Shown: positions 7,946-13,803 of the stretch, one piece after another
Layout: every line of letters starts with the position of its first letter
Numbering within the stretch: the stretch's first letter is position 1
Origin: JBFHES01 sp041584015
GTDB lineage: Bacteria > Bacteroidota > Bacteroidia > Bacteroidales > M50B96
Assembly: GCA_041584015.1 (NCBI GenBank)
Contig: JBFHES010000111.1
Coordinates: 1 to 13,859 of the forward strand
DNA length: 13,859 bases
Reading direction: 5' to 3'
The notes under the pieces: model-generated
Databases searched by the model: none
What the model was told of the DNA's origin: nothing
The model's input: the letters and a program-made list of their open reading frames with translations, nothing else
Program-made: the position numbers and the translations under genes

Positions 7946-9007
7946 TTAAAACCATTTATTTTTTTTGAAATAATAGAGCATGATACCCGCAACCACAAGC
8001 ATGGCTCCCCACATAACGAAATAGGCATTTTTATAATGAAGCTCTGGAACATATTCGAAATTTGTTCCATATATACCGGCTATGAATGTAAGAGGAATGA
8101 AGATTGAAGCAAAAATAGTTAACACTTTCATCACCTCATTGGCCTTGTTACTAATATTGGTATTGTACAGATTCATTAAGTCGTTAGTCATTACAAAATA
8201 ATTCTCAACCGCATCAATGGCCTGTTCTTCAATATCAAATAATTCTTGATAGAAGACAATATTCTCCTGTCTTATCAGCTCTGTTTTAGAGCGTAGTAAT
8301 CTGGTTAATACTTCCTTTAAGGGTTTAATAGTTTTTCTGAAATACGAGATTTCTGTCTTAAACTGAAAAAGCTCACCACTAATTTCTTTCCCTGGGTTTG
8401 ATAATCTCGGTTCCAACGCTTCTATTTTCTCTCCAATCTGTTCAAGATTAATTAAATAATTATCCACCAAACAATCTATAAGTGCATACATGAGATAATC
8501 TGCAGCAGACTTTCTGATGCGTCCGAGGCCGTTTCTAATTCTTGCTCTTACTGGTTCAAAATGGTCTCCCGTTTTTTCCTGAAAACTGATAATAATATTT
8601 TGAAAGAGTACAAAAGATATCTGCTCAACACTAATTTTATTCTCATTAGCATTATAATACACTGCTTTCGATATTATTGTTATTGATTCTTTATCTTCGA
8701 AGAACTTAGCACGCTGCCCGGTGTTTAGCACGTTTTCCAAGGCAAGAGGCGAAATATCCAGGTGTTTTCCAATCTTCTGGATCACTTCAGTATTATGTAA
8801 TCCGTCAATATTCAACCAATTAATTTGCTCTTTGTCAATGGCGTTTAGCGCTTTGTCAACGGAATCGAACTCACTTTCTGATGTTTCTTTTAAAGAATAC
8901 TTAAAAAGCCTAATTTTAGTTGCCTCCATTTTCTTAAGCCCCATAAATATCAGACTACCAGGTGATGCGCCTTTTGCTTTTGCCCTACTTTTTAAAAACC
9001 GTGCCAT
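7946..9007 (-). CDS. corA: CorA-family divalent cation channel with GTN in place of GMN
   Basis: A 353-residue protein of normal CorA length. It starts with MARFLKSRAKAKGASPGSLIF, typical of CorA N-termini in this phylum, which supports ATG at 9007. The cytoplasmic alpha/beta domain (about 30-170) is followed by long helices (170-285) with EQIGEKIEALEPRL and coiled-coil character. Transmembrane helix 1 ends in FIAGIYGTNFEYVPEL, and helix 2 (about 327-347) ends with the basic tail KKNKW. By family it is a pentameric Mg2+ (or Co2+/Ni2+) channel of the inner membrane. The signature loop reads Y313-G314-T315-N316 instead of YGMN. This loop is the cation selectivity entrance, so altered selectivity or gating is possible. 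The CNNM-like gene follows 1 nt after the stop. GlpD lies 60 bp upstream with no visible terminator between them. Confidence 0.9.
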   Translation of the reverse strand: MARFLKSRAKAKGASPGSLIFMGLKKMEATKIRLFKYSLKETSESEFDSVDKALNAIDKEQINWLNIDGLHNTEVIQKIGKHLDISPLALENVLNTGQRAKFFEDKESITIISKAVYYNANENKISVEQISFVLFQNIIISFQEKTGDHFEPVRARIRNGLGRIRKSAADYLMYALIDCLVDNYLINLEQIGEKIEALEPRLSNPGKEISGELFQFKTEISYFRKTIKPLKEVLTRLLRSKTELIRQENIVFYQELFDIEEQAIDAVENYFVMTNDLMNLYNTNISNKANEVMKVLTIFASIFIPLTFIAGIYGTNFEYVPELHYKNAYFVMWGAMLVVAGIMLYYFKKNKWF

Positions 9008-9067
9008 ATACTTGTCATTAAAAATTGTTAAATAAACTATTCATTTGATTACCGATGCATATTATCT

Positions 9068-10627
9068 CTAGTTTGGTAAATAATGATGTGCTAATTTGGA
9101 ATAGTTTAAAAGTTCTAGATGCCTCCATTCATTACTATAACCTAACTCGTTTGCCATAAGTTCTGCAACCTTAGGAGCAATTTTTAATGAAACTCTCACA
9201 TCTAAAAATAATAACCGGGTTCTTCTGGCAAGAAAATCTTCAATACCTCGTGCCATTTCATTTCTAACAGCCCATATTACCTCACCTTCAACATGAAAAT
9301 AATTTGGATGTAGCTTGTTTCTATAATTTGGTTTTTCATCTAGCAACATTTGCAGGCTGGTTGCTGCAGAGCCATATCGTTCGAACTCACCGAATATATT
9401 TGCGTGTTGATGATATCCATAAATCTGTAAGTTTTCTGTTAACGAAGACATTGGCTCTAAATCACCCAATAATATTATTTGATCAACAACATCCTCTGCC
9501 ATCTTGCGGTACGTTGTCCATTTACCACCAGCAATGGAAACCAATCCACTTCTTGAAATATTAATTGTATGCTCTCTTGAAATAGCTGCAGTATTTTTTG
9601 CATCGGCTTCTATGACCAAGGGACGCAGACCAACAAAAATACTTCTAATATCATTTTTAGATGGATCATTAGTCAAATATCGTGCTGCATGCGTTAATAA
9701 AAAGTCTATTTCCTCATCTAATGCAACAGGTTCTAGTTTATAGTTATCTATAGGCGTATCAGTTGTACCAACGATTATTTTATCATACCATGGAACAGCA
9801 AATAACACGCGGCCATCATCTGTATGCGGAACCATTATTGCTGTATCACCAGGAAGAAACTGTTTGTCCAAAACTATATGCACTCCCTGACTACTCGTCA
9901 TTATAGCGGGTGCGTCTGCATCGTCTAATTTTCGAATCGTATCGGTAAAAACTCCGGTGGCATTAATTATTACTTTTGATTTTAGCTTATATTTTCTTTT
10001 TGTTTCCTGATCTTCTACTTCAAGCCCTTTTATAAGGTCTTCTTCTTTAGTAAAAGAAACTACCTTCATATAGTTCGCAATTATTGCTCCTTGTTCATGT
10101 GCTGTTTGTGCCAGATTTATGAGTAAACGGGCATCATCAAATTGCCCATCATAATAGATTATTCCACCGCGTAATCCTTCAGTTTCAACCGTTGGTATTT
10201 TTTCAATGGTTTCTTCTTTTGATAAAAATTGAGAAGCACCTAAACCTTCCTTACCTGCCAAAACATCGTATAATTTTAGTCCGATCCCATAAAAAGGTCC
10301 TTCCCACCAATCGTAAACTGGAACAACAAATGACAAATTTTTAACCAAATGAGGTGCATTACGTTTCATTATGCCGCGCTCTTTTAAGGCTTCTAATACT
10401 AGTGATATATTACCTTGTTGCAGATAACGCACTCCACCATGAGCTAGCTTGGTACTTCTACTCGATGTGCCTTTCCCAAAATCCGATTGCTCAACAAGTA
10501 AGGTTTTATAGCCACGAGAAGCTGCATCAACAGCTGTACCTAATCCTGTTGCTCCTCCTCCAATTATCACAATGTCCCAGGTAGTTGAGGTTTTTGCGAT
10601 TTCGGCCAGCATTTTATTCTTGTTCAT
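9068..10627 (-). CDS. glpD: Aerobic glycerol-3-phosphate dehydrogenase (FAD, quinone-linked)
   Basis: A 519-residue protein that oxidises sn-glycerol 3-phosphate to dihydroxyacetone phosphate and passes electrons to quinone at the inner membrane. The FAD-binding Rossmann motif IIGGGATGLG is at 21-30, followed by GTSSRSTKLAHGGVRYL (53-69), the GlpD family signature. FVGLRPLV is at 331-338 and the second FAD contact SIAGGKWTTYR at 364-374. The C-terminal DAO-type helical domain covers about 395-519. Length is typical. Its ATG shares one base with the stop of the preceding hydrolase gene (TAATG, 10625-10629), which implies translational coupling. With the GDPD gene two positions upstream it forms the oxidation step of a glycerophosphodiester salvage route. 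There is no Shine-Dalgarno. Confidence 0.95.
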   Translation of the reverse strand: MNKNKMLAEIAKTSTTWDIVIIGGGATGLGTAVDAASRGYKTLLVEQSDFGKGTSSRSTKLAHGGVRYLQQGNISLVLEALKERGIMKRNAPHLVKNLSFVVPVYDWWEGPFYGIGLKLYDVLAGKEGLGASQFLSKEETIEKIPTVETEGLRGGIIYYDGQFDDARLLINLAQTAHEQGAIIANYMKVVSFTKEEDLIKGLEVEDQETKRKYKLKSKVIINATGVFTDTIRKLDDADAPAIMTSSQGVHIVLDKQFLPGDTAIMVPHTDDGRVLFAVPWYDKIIVGTTDTPIDNYKLEPVALDEEIDFLLTHAARYLTNDPSKNDIRSIFVGLRPLVIEADAKNTAAISREHTINISRSGLVSIAGGKWTTYRKMAEDVVDQIILLGDLEPMSSLTENLQIYGYHQHANIFGEFERYGSAATSLQMLLDEKPNYRNKLHPNYFHVEGEVIWAVRNEMARGIEDFLARRTRLLFLDVRVSLKIAPKVAELMANELGYSNEWRHLELLNYSKLAHHYLPN

Positions 10628-11640
10628 TATTTTAGCTTTAATTTATCCAATAGCTTGACTTGTTGGTCTTTTACTTTCTTTAAAAGCCCCTTTACGTTAC
10701 CAACAATCTTTTGACCAATATTCAATTTTTCGTCACCGATAAAATCACTTAGTACATTTGAAAACTCTGCCGTTCTTAAATAACCAAAAGATTTATGTGG
10801 GTTTTTAATTCCATTTGCTTGATAATCGTTATTCACCAAAAAGTCAATAGGAGAAACATTTCGTTTATTAGGAGAGAAATCATCAGCAAGTTGAAAGTTT
10901 AGAGCAACATGGTCTTTTATATCAACCATGTTGTACCAGTTTCTTGTTATTCCTGGTGGTGTCGCCATTATAATATGTTGTTGGTCTTTTCTTTTTTGTT
11001 CAGCAGCAATTTTGCTTACCACAACTGGCAAGCCTAATGGCGATCCAAGGGTGACCAAAGTATTTATTTCCAATGCCGGAATAATGTAATTTAATACATC
11101 GAAAGCAATTATTGATCCCATTGAATGAGCAATAATGAGAATTTCATAACCCTCGTATTTACCTATTGCGTTAGCAATTCTTTCTCGAATCATATCTCGT
11201 GCTTTGCATGTATTATCATTTTCATCTTTACATTCTTCAAGATAATAAATGTCTAAATCCTTAAAATAATTTTTCAAGATTATATCGGTGATAAAACTAT
11301 AATTCAAGGTTTTATCTTCATTAAGAAATATATTATTTAATTGATTAGAAATAAACTCAGTAAGTTTTTTCCTAAATGAGAGGTCTTCCTCTTCGACAAC
11401 TTCTGGTGCTTTCTCATAGGGTTCATCCAGATAATAGGGACTTTGTGTATCTTTTTCCAGATTATCCAGAGGCTTATCATAAAGAATGTCGGCCCAATAA
11501 ATCAATTCAAATTCTGGTATCTTTTTATTCACTCCATTAGAACTTAAGCCTTCAAGCATGGCATCTTTCCACCATTTTTGGAGTAAGTGTTTTGGGGGTT
11601 TATTTCCCAAGCCATGAATAGCAATTACCGCTTTTTTCAT
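10627..11640 (-). CDS. Cytoplasmic alpha/beta hydrolase, putative lipase/esterase
   Basis: A 337-residue alpha/beta hydrolase with no signal peptide. The oxyanion strand reads AIHGLGN (7-13). The nucleophile elbow is IAHSMGS (170-176) with S173, so the first Gly of GxSxG is Ala, as in several lipase-like and PGAP1-like hydrolases. Candidate acid residues are D240 or D243 in MVDIKDHVAL, and the candidate catalytic His is H282 in NPHKSFGYLRT. An acidic insert (about 60-90) and a long helical cap (90-160) separate the first strand from the elbow. The C-terminal tail (about 315-337) is Lys-rich and amphipathic and could touch membrane phospholipid. Substrate is unknown. Its position between GDPD and GlpD suggests deacylation of (lyso)phospholipids or acylglycerols, but that is context inference. 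The ATG follows the GDPD stop by 1 nt, and its own stop overlaps the glpD start. Confidence 0.8.
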   Translation of the reverse strand: MKKAVIAIHGLGNKPPKHLLQKWWKDAMLEGLSSNGVNKKIPEFELIYWADILYDKPLDNLEKDTQSPYYLDEPYEKAPEVVEEEDLSFRKKLTEFISNQLNNIFLNEDKTLNYSFITDIILKNYFKDLDIYYLEECKDENDNTCKARDMIRERIANAIGKYEGYEILIIAHSMGSIIAFDVLNYIIPALEINTLVTLGSPLGLPVVVSKIAAEQKRKDQQHIIMATPPGITRNWYNMVDIKDHVALNFQLADDFSPNKRNVSPIDFLVNNDYQANGIKNPHKSFGYLRTAEFSNVLSDFIGDEKLNIGQKIVGNVKGLLKKVKDQQVKLLDKLKLK

Positions 11641-11641
11641 C

Positions 11642-12403
11642 TTAGAATGTTAATTGTTTTTTTAGCCATGAAGGTCTATCCGTTGTAATGGCGTCAACTT
11701 CTAATTCTAGTAATCTTTGTGCTGTCTTTACATCATTAACGGTCCAGGTGTAAACCAAAAGATTATACTTTTTAAATTGATCAATATATCTTTTACTTAT
11801 TTTTTTTCCTGCCCAAACATTAACCCCATCAAGCTTGCTTTTTAGCACTTTTTTAATGATTCCTTTTGTGCAATCAGCTAACAGCCAGGCAGGGAAATAA
11901 TAATCTAAATTTAATAGCCATAACATTTTGAACTGTGGTAGCCGCTTTTTAATCTCGGTTAGAACTTTTCTGTTAAAAGCAATAATTTCGATTTGAGTTA
12001 ATGATATCTCAACAGATGACAATAACTTTACCAAGGGAATAATTATTTCGGTTCCACATTTAATCTCGACTATTAATTTGCCATCCGATGGAATTGTTTT
12101 TAATACTTCCAAAAGGGTCGGGATTTTTTCTCCTTTCCAGGTTTTGTCTTTATGCAACCCTACGTCCACCTTTTTTAAATCTCTTAGCAAGGTTTTATTA
12201 ATGCGTTTATTCAAGTTACCAACCCTACTGGTATTATTATCATGAATAACAACAATTTCATTATCGCGTGTAAGTTGAACATCAACCTCTACCGCTTTAG
12301 CTCCATTGCCCCAGGCAAGATTAATCGAAGACAGCGTGTTTTCAGGCGCTAAGAACGATTCTCCTCTGTGAGCAATTAGAACTTTATCTAGGATTCTCGT
12401 CAT
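11642..12403 (-). CDS. Glycerophosphodiester phosphodiesterase (GDPD family), cytoplasmic
   Basis: A 253-residue enzyme that hydrolyses glycerophosphodiesters to glycerol-3-phosphate and an alcohol. The TIM-barrel GDPD motifs are all present: AHRG (11-14), PENT (20-23), VEVDVQLT (38-45) with metal ligands E39 and D41, IHD (53-55) with the second catalytic His H54, and LIVEIK (110-115) with E113. The C-terminal barrel ends with VYTWTVND and a final DAITTDRP. There is no signal peptide, so it resembles cytoplasmic UgpQ rather than periplasmic GlpQ. It is the first gene of the collinear run. The stop is separated from the hydrolase ATG by one base (TAAGATG). A Bacteroidota-type promoter lies just upstream. 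Its product feeds GlpD in the same run. Confidence 0.92.
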   Translation of the reverse strand: MTRILDKVLIAHRGESFLAPENTLSSINLAWGNGAKAVEVDVQLTRDNEIVVIHDNNTSRVGNLNKRINKTLLRDLKKVDVGLHKDKTWKGEKIPTLLEVLKTIPSDGKLIVEIKCGTEIIIPLVKLLSSVEISLTQIEIIAFNRKVLTEIKKRLPQFKMLWLLNLDYYFPAWLLADCTKGIIKKVLKSKLDGVNVWAGKKISKRYIDQFKKYNLLVYTWTVNDVKTAQRLLELEVDAITTDRPSWLKKQLTF

Positions 12404-12437
12404 TTAAAATCAATATTATTCTTTTTGTAAAATACAC

Positions 12438-12470
12438 TAAATGTATCTATTTATTTGACTTAAGCACAAT
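12438..12470 (-). promoter_or_regulatory. Candidate Bacteroidota promoter for the GDPD operon
   Basis: Reading the minus strand, ATTG (12467-12470) is followed by 21 nt and TACATTTA (12438-12445). This fits the Bacteroidota consensus TTTG, about 19-21 nt, TAnnTTTG with one mismatch in each element. It would start transcription roughly 30 nt before the GDPD ATG. The -7 element lies inside a short inverted repeat, ATACA/TGTAT (12432-12446). Confidence 0.5.
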
Positions 12471-12574
12471 TTCCTATTCAAAGAAAATCAATACTGACGT
12501 TTTTTCAGAAATTTGTAGGATGAATGTAATTATTTAATATCGAGCAAATAAAATCATCGAAATAGATCAGGCTC

Positions 12575-12592
12575 GGCAGTGGCTCTACTGCC
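12575..12592. repeat. GC-rich hairpin in the divergent region
   Basis: GGCAGT and ACTGCC form a perfect 6-bp stem around a 6-nt loop. The short GC-rich patch stands out in an AT-rich spacer. No T-run follows on either strand, so I do not call it a terminator. Confidence 0.45.
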
Positions 12593-12621
12593 AATTGCTA
12601 ACACCTACATTAACAAAGGAC

Positions 12622-12658
12622 AATTTGACACAACATAGCTAGGCCCTTATGTCAAATT
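12622..12658. repeat. Inverted repeat with 9-bp perfect arms upstream of hsp20
   Basis: AATTTGACA (12622-12630) and TGTCAAATT (12650-12658) are exact reverse complements, 19 nt apart. After one mismatch, two more pairs extend the stem to 11 of 12. Arm length is like CIRCE, but the sequence and spacing are not. A regulator operator or an RNA stem is plausible; no known site is recognised. Confidence 0.5.
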
Positions 12659-12711
12659 AACATCTTAAATATAACTACACAACTATTCTCACAGAAACCT
12701 AATACCCTGTA

Positions 12712-12723
12712 ATTCTGCAGAAT
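12712..12723. repeat. Perfect 12-bp palindrome upstream of hsp20
   Basis: ATTCTGCAGAAT is an exact dyad about 100 bp before the hsp20 ATG and about 45 bp upstream of the candidate -33 element. A possible binding site; it matches no operator I can name. Confidence 0.4.
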
Positions 12724-12765
12724 AAGAACAAGACCATATACTATATATTAGATTTTGGCATTTCT

Positions 12766-12798
12766 CTTGAAAATGAATAAACGAAATATAATTATTTG
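12766..12798 (+). promoter_or_regulatory. Weak candidate promoter for hsp20
   Basis: TTG at 12767-12769 is followed by AT-rich TATAATTATTTG (12787-12798). This gives the rough -33/-7 spacing of Bacteroidota promoters, but the match to TAnnTTTG is imperfect. It would leave a leader of about 25 nt before the ATG. I saw no sigma-32-type promoter. Confidence 0.3.
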
Positions 12799-12812
12799 TT
12801 TAATTAAAGTAT

Positions 12813-12817
12813 GGAGG
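12813..12817 (+). promoter_or_regulatory. Strong Shine-Dalgarno for hsp20
   Basis: GGAGG sits 8 nt before the hsp20 ATG and fixes the start at 12826. None of the other gene starts in the window has a comparable site, which is usual for Bacteroidota, so this gene appears set up for efficient translation. Confidence 0.75.
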
Positions 12818-12825
12818 ATTAAATT

Positions 12826-13263
12826 ATGTCACTAGTTAAGTTTTCTAACCAAATGCCAAGTGTGTTCGACCGCTTTTTTGAAAATGATTTTTTTGATTGG
12901 TCGAATCGTAATTACTCAAACACAAATACAACGCTTCCAGCCGTAAACATCAAGGAAGATAAAGACGGTTTCGAAGTTGAGATGTCGGCGCCAGGCTTTG
13001 AAAAAAGCGATTTCAAAATTGAATTAAACAATAGCCTTTTGACCATCTCTTCCGAGAAAAAGATTAAAAATGAAACAAAAGAAGGTCAGCAGTTTACTCG
13101 CAGGGAATTTAGCTATCAGTCATTTAGTCGCTCGTTTACACTTCCTGACACAGTGGAAGGTGAAAAGATTAAGGCTAAATATGACAATGGGATATTATCG
13201 GTTAGCATTCCGAAAAAAGAAGAAGCTAAACCAAAGCCTGTAAAACAAATTGAGATTAAGTAA
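12826..13263 (+). CDS. Small heat-shock protein, Hsp20/alpha-crystallin family
   Basis: A 145-residue ATP-independent holdase chaperone that binds unfolding proteins and forms cytoplasmic oligomers. The N-terminal arm (1-35) is aromatic (FDRFFENDFFDW). The alpha-crystallin domain covers about 36-130, from LPAVNIKEDKDGFEVEMSAPG to the conserved A-x-x-x-N-G-I-L strand (117-124). The short C-terminal tail carries the I-x-I motif as IEI (142-144), which docks neighbouring subunits. Length is typical. It stands alone, with its own Shine-Dalgarno and terminator, divergent from the GDPD operon. A degraded Hsp20 fragment follows 76 bp downstream, so a tandem pair may once have existed. Confidence 0.95.
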   Translation: MSLVKFSNQMPSVFDRFFENDFFDWSNRNYSNTNTTLPAVNIKEDKDGFEVEMSAPGFEKSDFKIELNNSLLTISSEKKIKNETKEGQQFTRREFSYQSFSRSFTLPDTVEGEKIKAKYDNGILSVSIPKKEEAKPKPVKQIEIK

Positions 13264-13271
13264 TTAAAAAT

Positions 13272-13304
13272 ATCAGCCAGTCCTTTAATGGCTGGCTGAT
13301 TTTA
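13272..13304 (+). terminator. Intrinsic terminator of hsp20
   Basis: ATCAGCCAG (13272-13280) and CTGGCTGAT (13292-13300) form a perfect 9-bp stem with an 11-nt loop, followed by TTTT. It begins 8 nt after the hsp20 stop. The A-run before the stem means it may work in both directions. Confidence 0.85.
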
Positions 13305-13339
13305 AATACTCAATTACTAATCGCTTAAAATTAATAGCT

Positions 13340-13515
13340 ATGAAAATATTCAAATGGAATATAGAAGATTTAAAACCTAAGTTTCCCAATATCATAGAGA
13401 AATTTACGAGAAAAAACTTTACTGATCAGGCGTTTAGCAAACAGGAAATATCAGTAGTACCCTCGGTAAATATTCAGATGCCGACAAAGCTTTTGAAGTT
13501 AATGTTGCAAAGTAA
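13340..13515 (+). pseudogene. Degraded second Hsp20 gene, N-terminal fragment with frameshift
   Basis: The frame from ATG 13340 encodes MKIFKWN, an Hsp20-like N-terminal arm, and VPSVNI (13457-13474), the entry to the alpha-crystallin domain. It then loses the family pattern. Reading from 13477 in another frame restores it exactly: DADKAFEVNVAK, then a stop at 13513-13515. One T missing from ATTTCAGAT would explain the shift, turning NISDADKAFEVNVA into two frames. The rest of the chaperone domain (the APG-type motif, beta sandwich and I-x-I tail) is absent. What follows instead resembles a T9SS sorting domain. Without correction the frame would give a meaningless 61-residue peptide. It sits directly after the intact hsp20 and its terminator, so it is probably a decayed tandem paralogue. 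Confidence 0.7.
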
Positions 13516-13765
13516 ACGATGTTGAAGTATCCCCAAACCCCGCAATGGAATACACTAAGTACGTCTTGGAATTGCAATCTTTAAAGAAATCAGTTCTACT
13601 TGAGATATATGATATAAACAGAAATTTATTCATCACGTTCTGATCAAAAATCAGATCGGCAGCTATATTTGGAATACCTCCAATGTGGAAAATGGCAACT
13701 ACGTTTACCACATATATGACAGAGAATTGGTATTACACAATGGGAAATTAACCATTAATAAGTAA
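13515..13765 (+). pseudogene. Remnant of a T9SS type A C-terminal sorting domain, frameshifted
   Basis: From 13515 one frame reads NDVEVSPNPAMEYTKYVLEL, then KKSVLLEIYDINRNLF, ending at a stop at 13641-13643. The continuation is in a different frame: IGSYIWNTSNVENGNYVYHIYD (13655 onward), then NGKLTINK and a stop at 13763-13765. Joined near 13640 they make a complete domain with the hallmarks of T9SS sorting tails: SPNP start, EIYDINR strand, W-n-x-S-N-x-x-N-G-x-Y, and a final K-L-x-I-x-K. Such tails direct outer-membrane export through the Bacteroidota type IX secretion system and are always the C-terminus of a larger cargo. No cargo domain is present here, only an Hsp20 fragment upstream. 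It therefore looks like the leftover 3' end of a deleted secreted protein. Confidence 0.6.
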
Positions 13766-13803
13766 CTTTATAAAGTAAAAGGTTTCTGGTAAATACAGTT
13801 CAT

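Larger units (their letters stand above)
12404..12825. other. Divergent control region between the GDPD operon and hsp20
   Basis: This 422-bp AT-rich intergenic region separates divergently transcribed genes. No coding frame or RNA gene was found. It contains a candidate promoter for the GDPD operon, a GC-rich hairpin (12575-12592), an inverted repeat with 9-bp arms (12622-12658), a perfect 12-bp palindrome (12712-12723), and a possible hsp20 promoter and ribosome binding site. ATTTGAC occurs at 12453-12459 inside the operon promoter spacer, again at 12623-12629, and inverted at 12651-12657. Confidence 0.7.

Noticed and set aside
7945..8070. N-terminal extension of the CNNM-like gene to the ATG at 8070
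   Set aside because: It would overlap the C-terminus of CorA by 125 bp, adds no family-like sequence, and the start at 7944 sits 1 nt after the CorA stop.
7730..8107. Plus-strand open frame of 125 codons
   Set aside because: It is antisense to the CorA/CNNM junction, where both minus-strand proteins have clear family motifs.
9304..10584. Plus-strand open frames opposite glpD (9304-9564, 9504-9743, 10354-10584)
   Set aside because: They are antisense to a well-conserved GlpD with all expected motifs, and have no recognisable product.
13499..13711. Minus-strand open frame of 70 codons
   Set aside because: It is antisense to the T9SS-domain remnant, whose plus-strand translation has recognisable motifs, while this frame has none.
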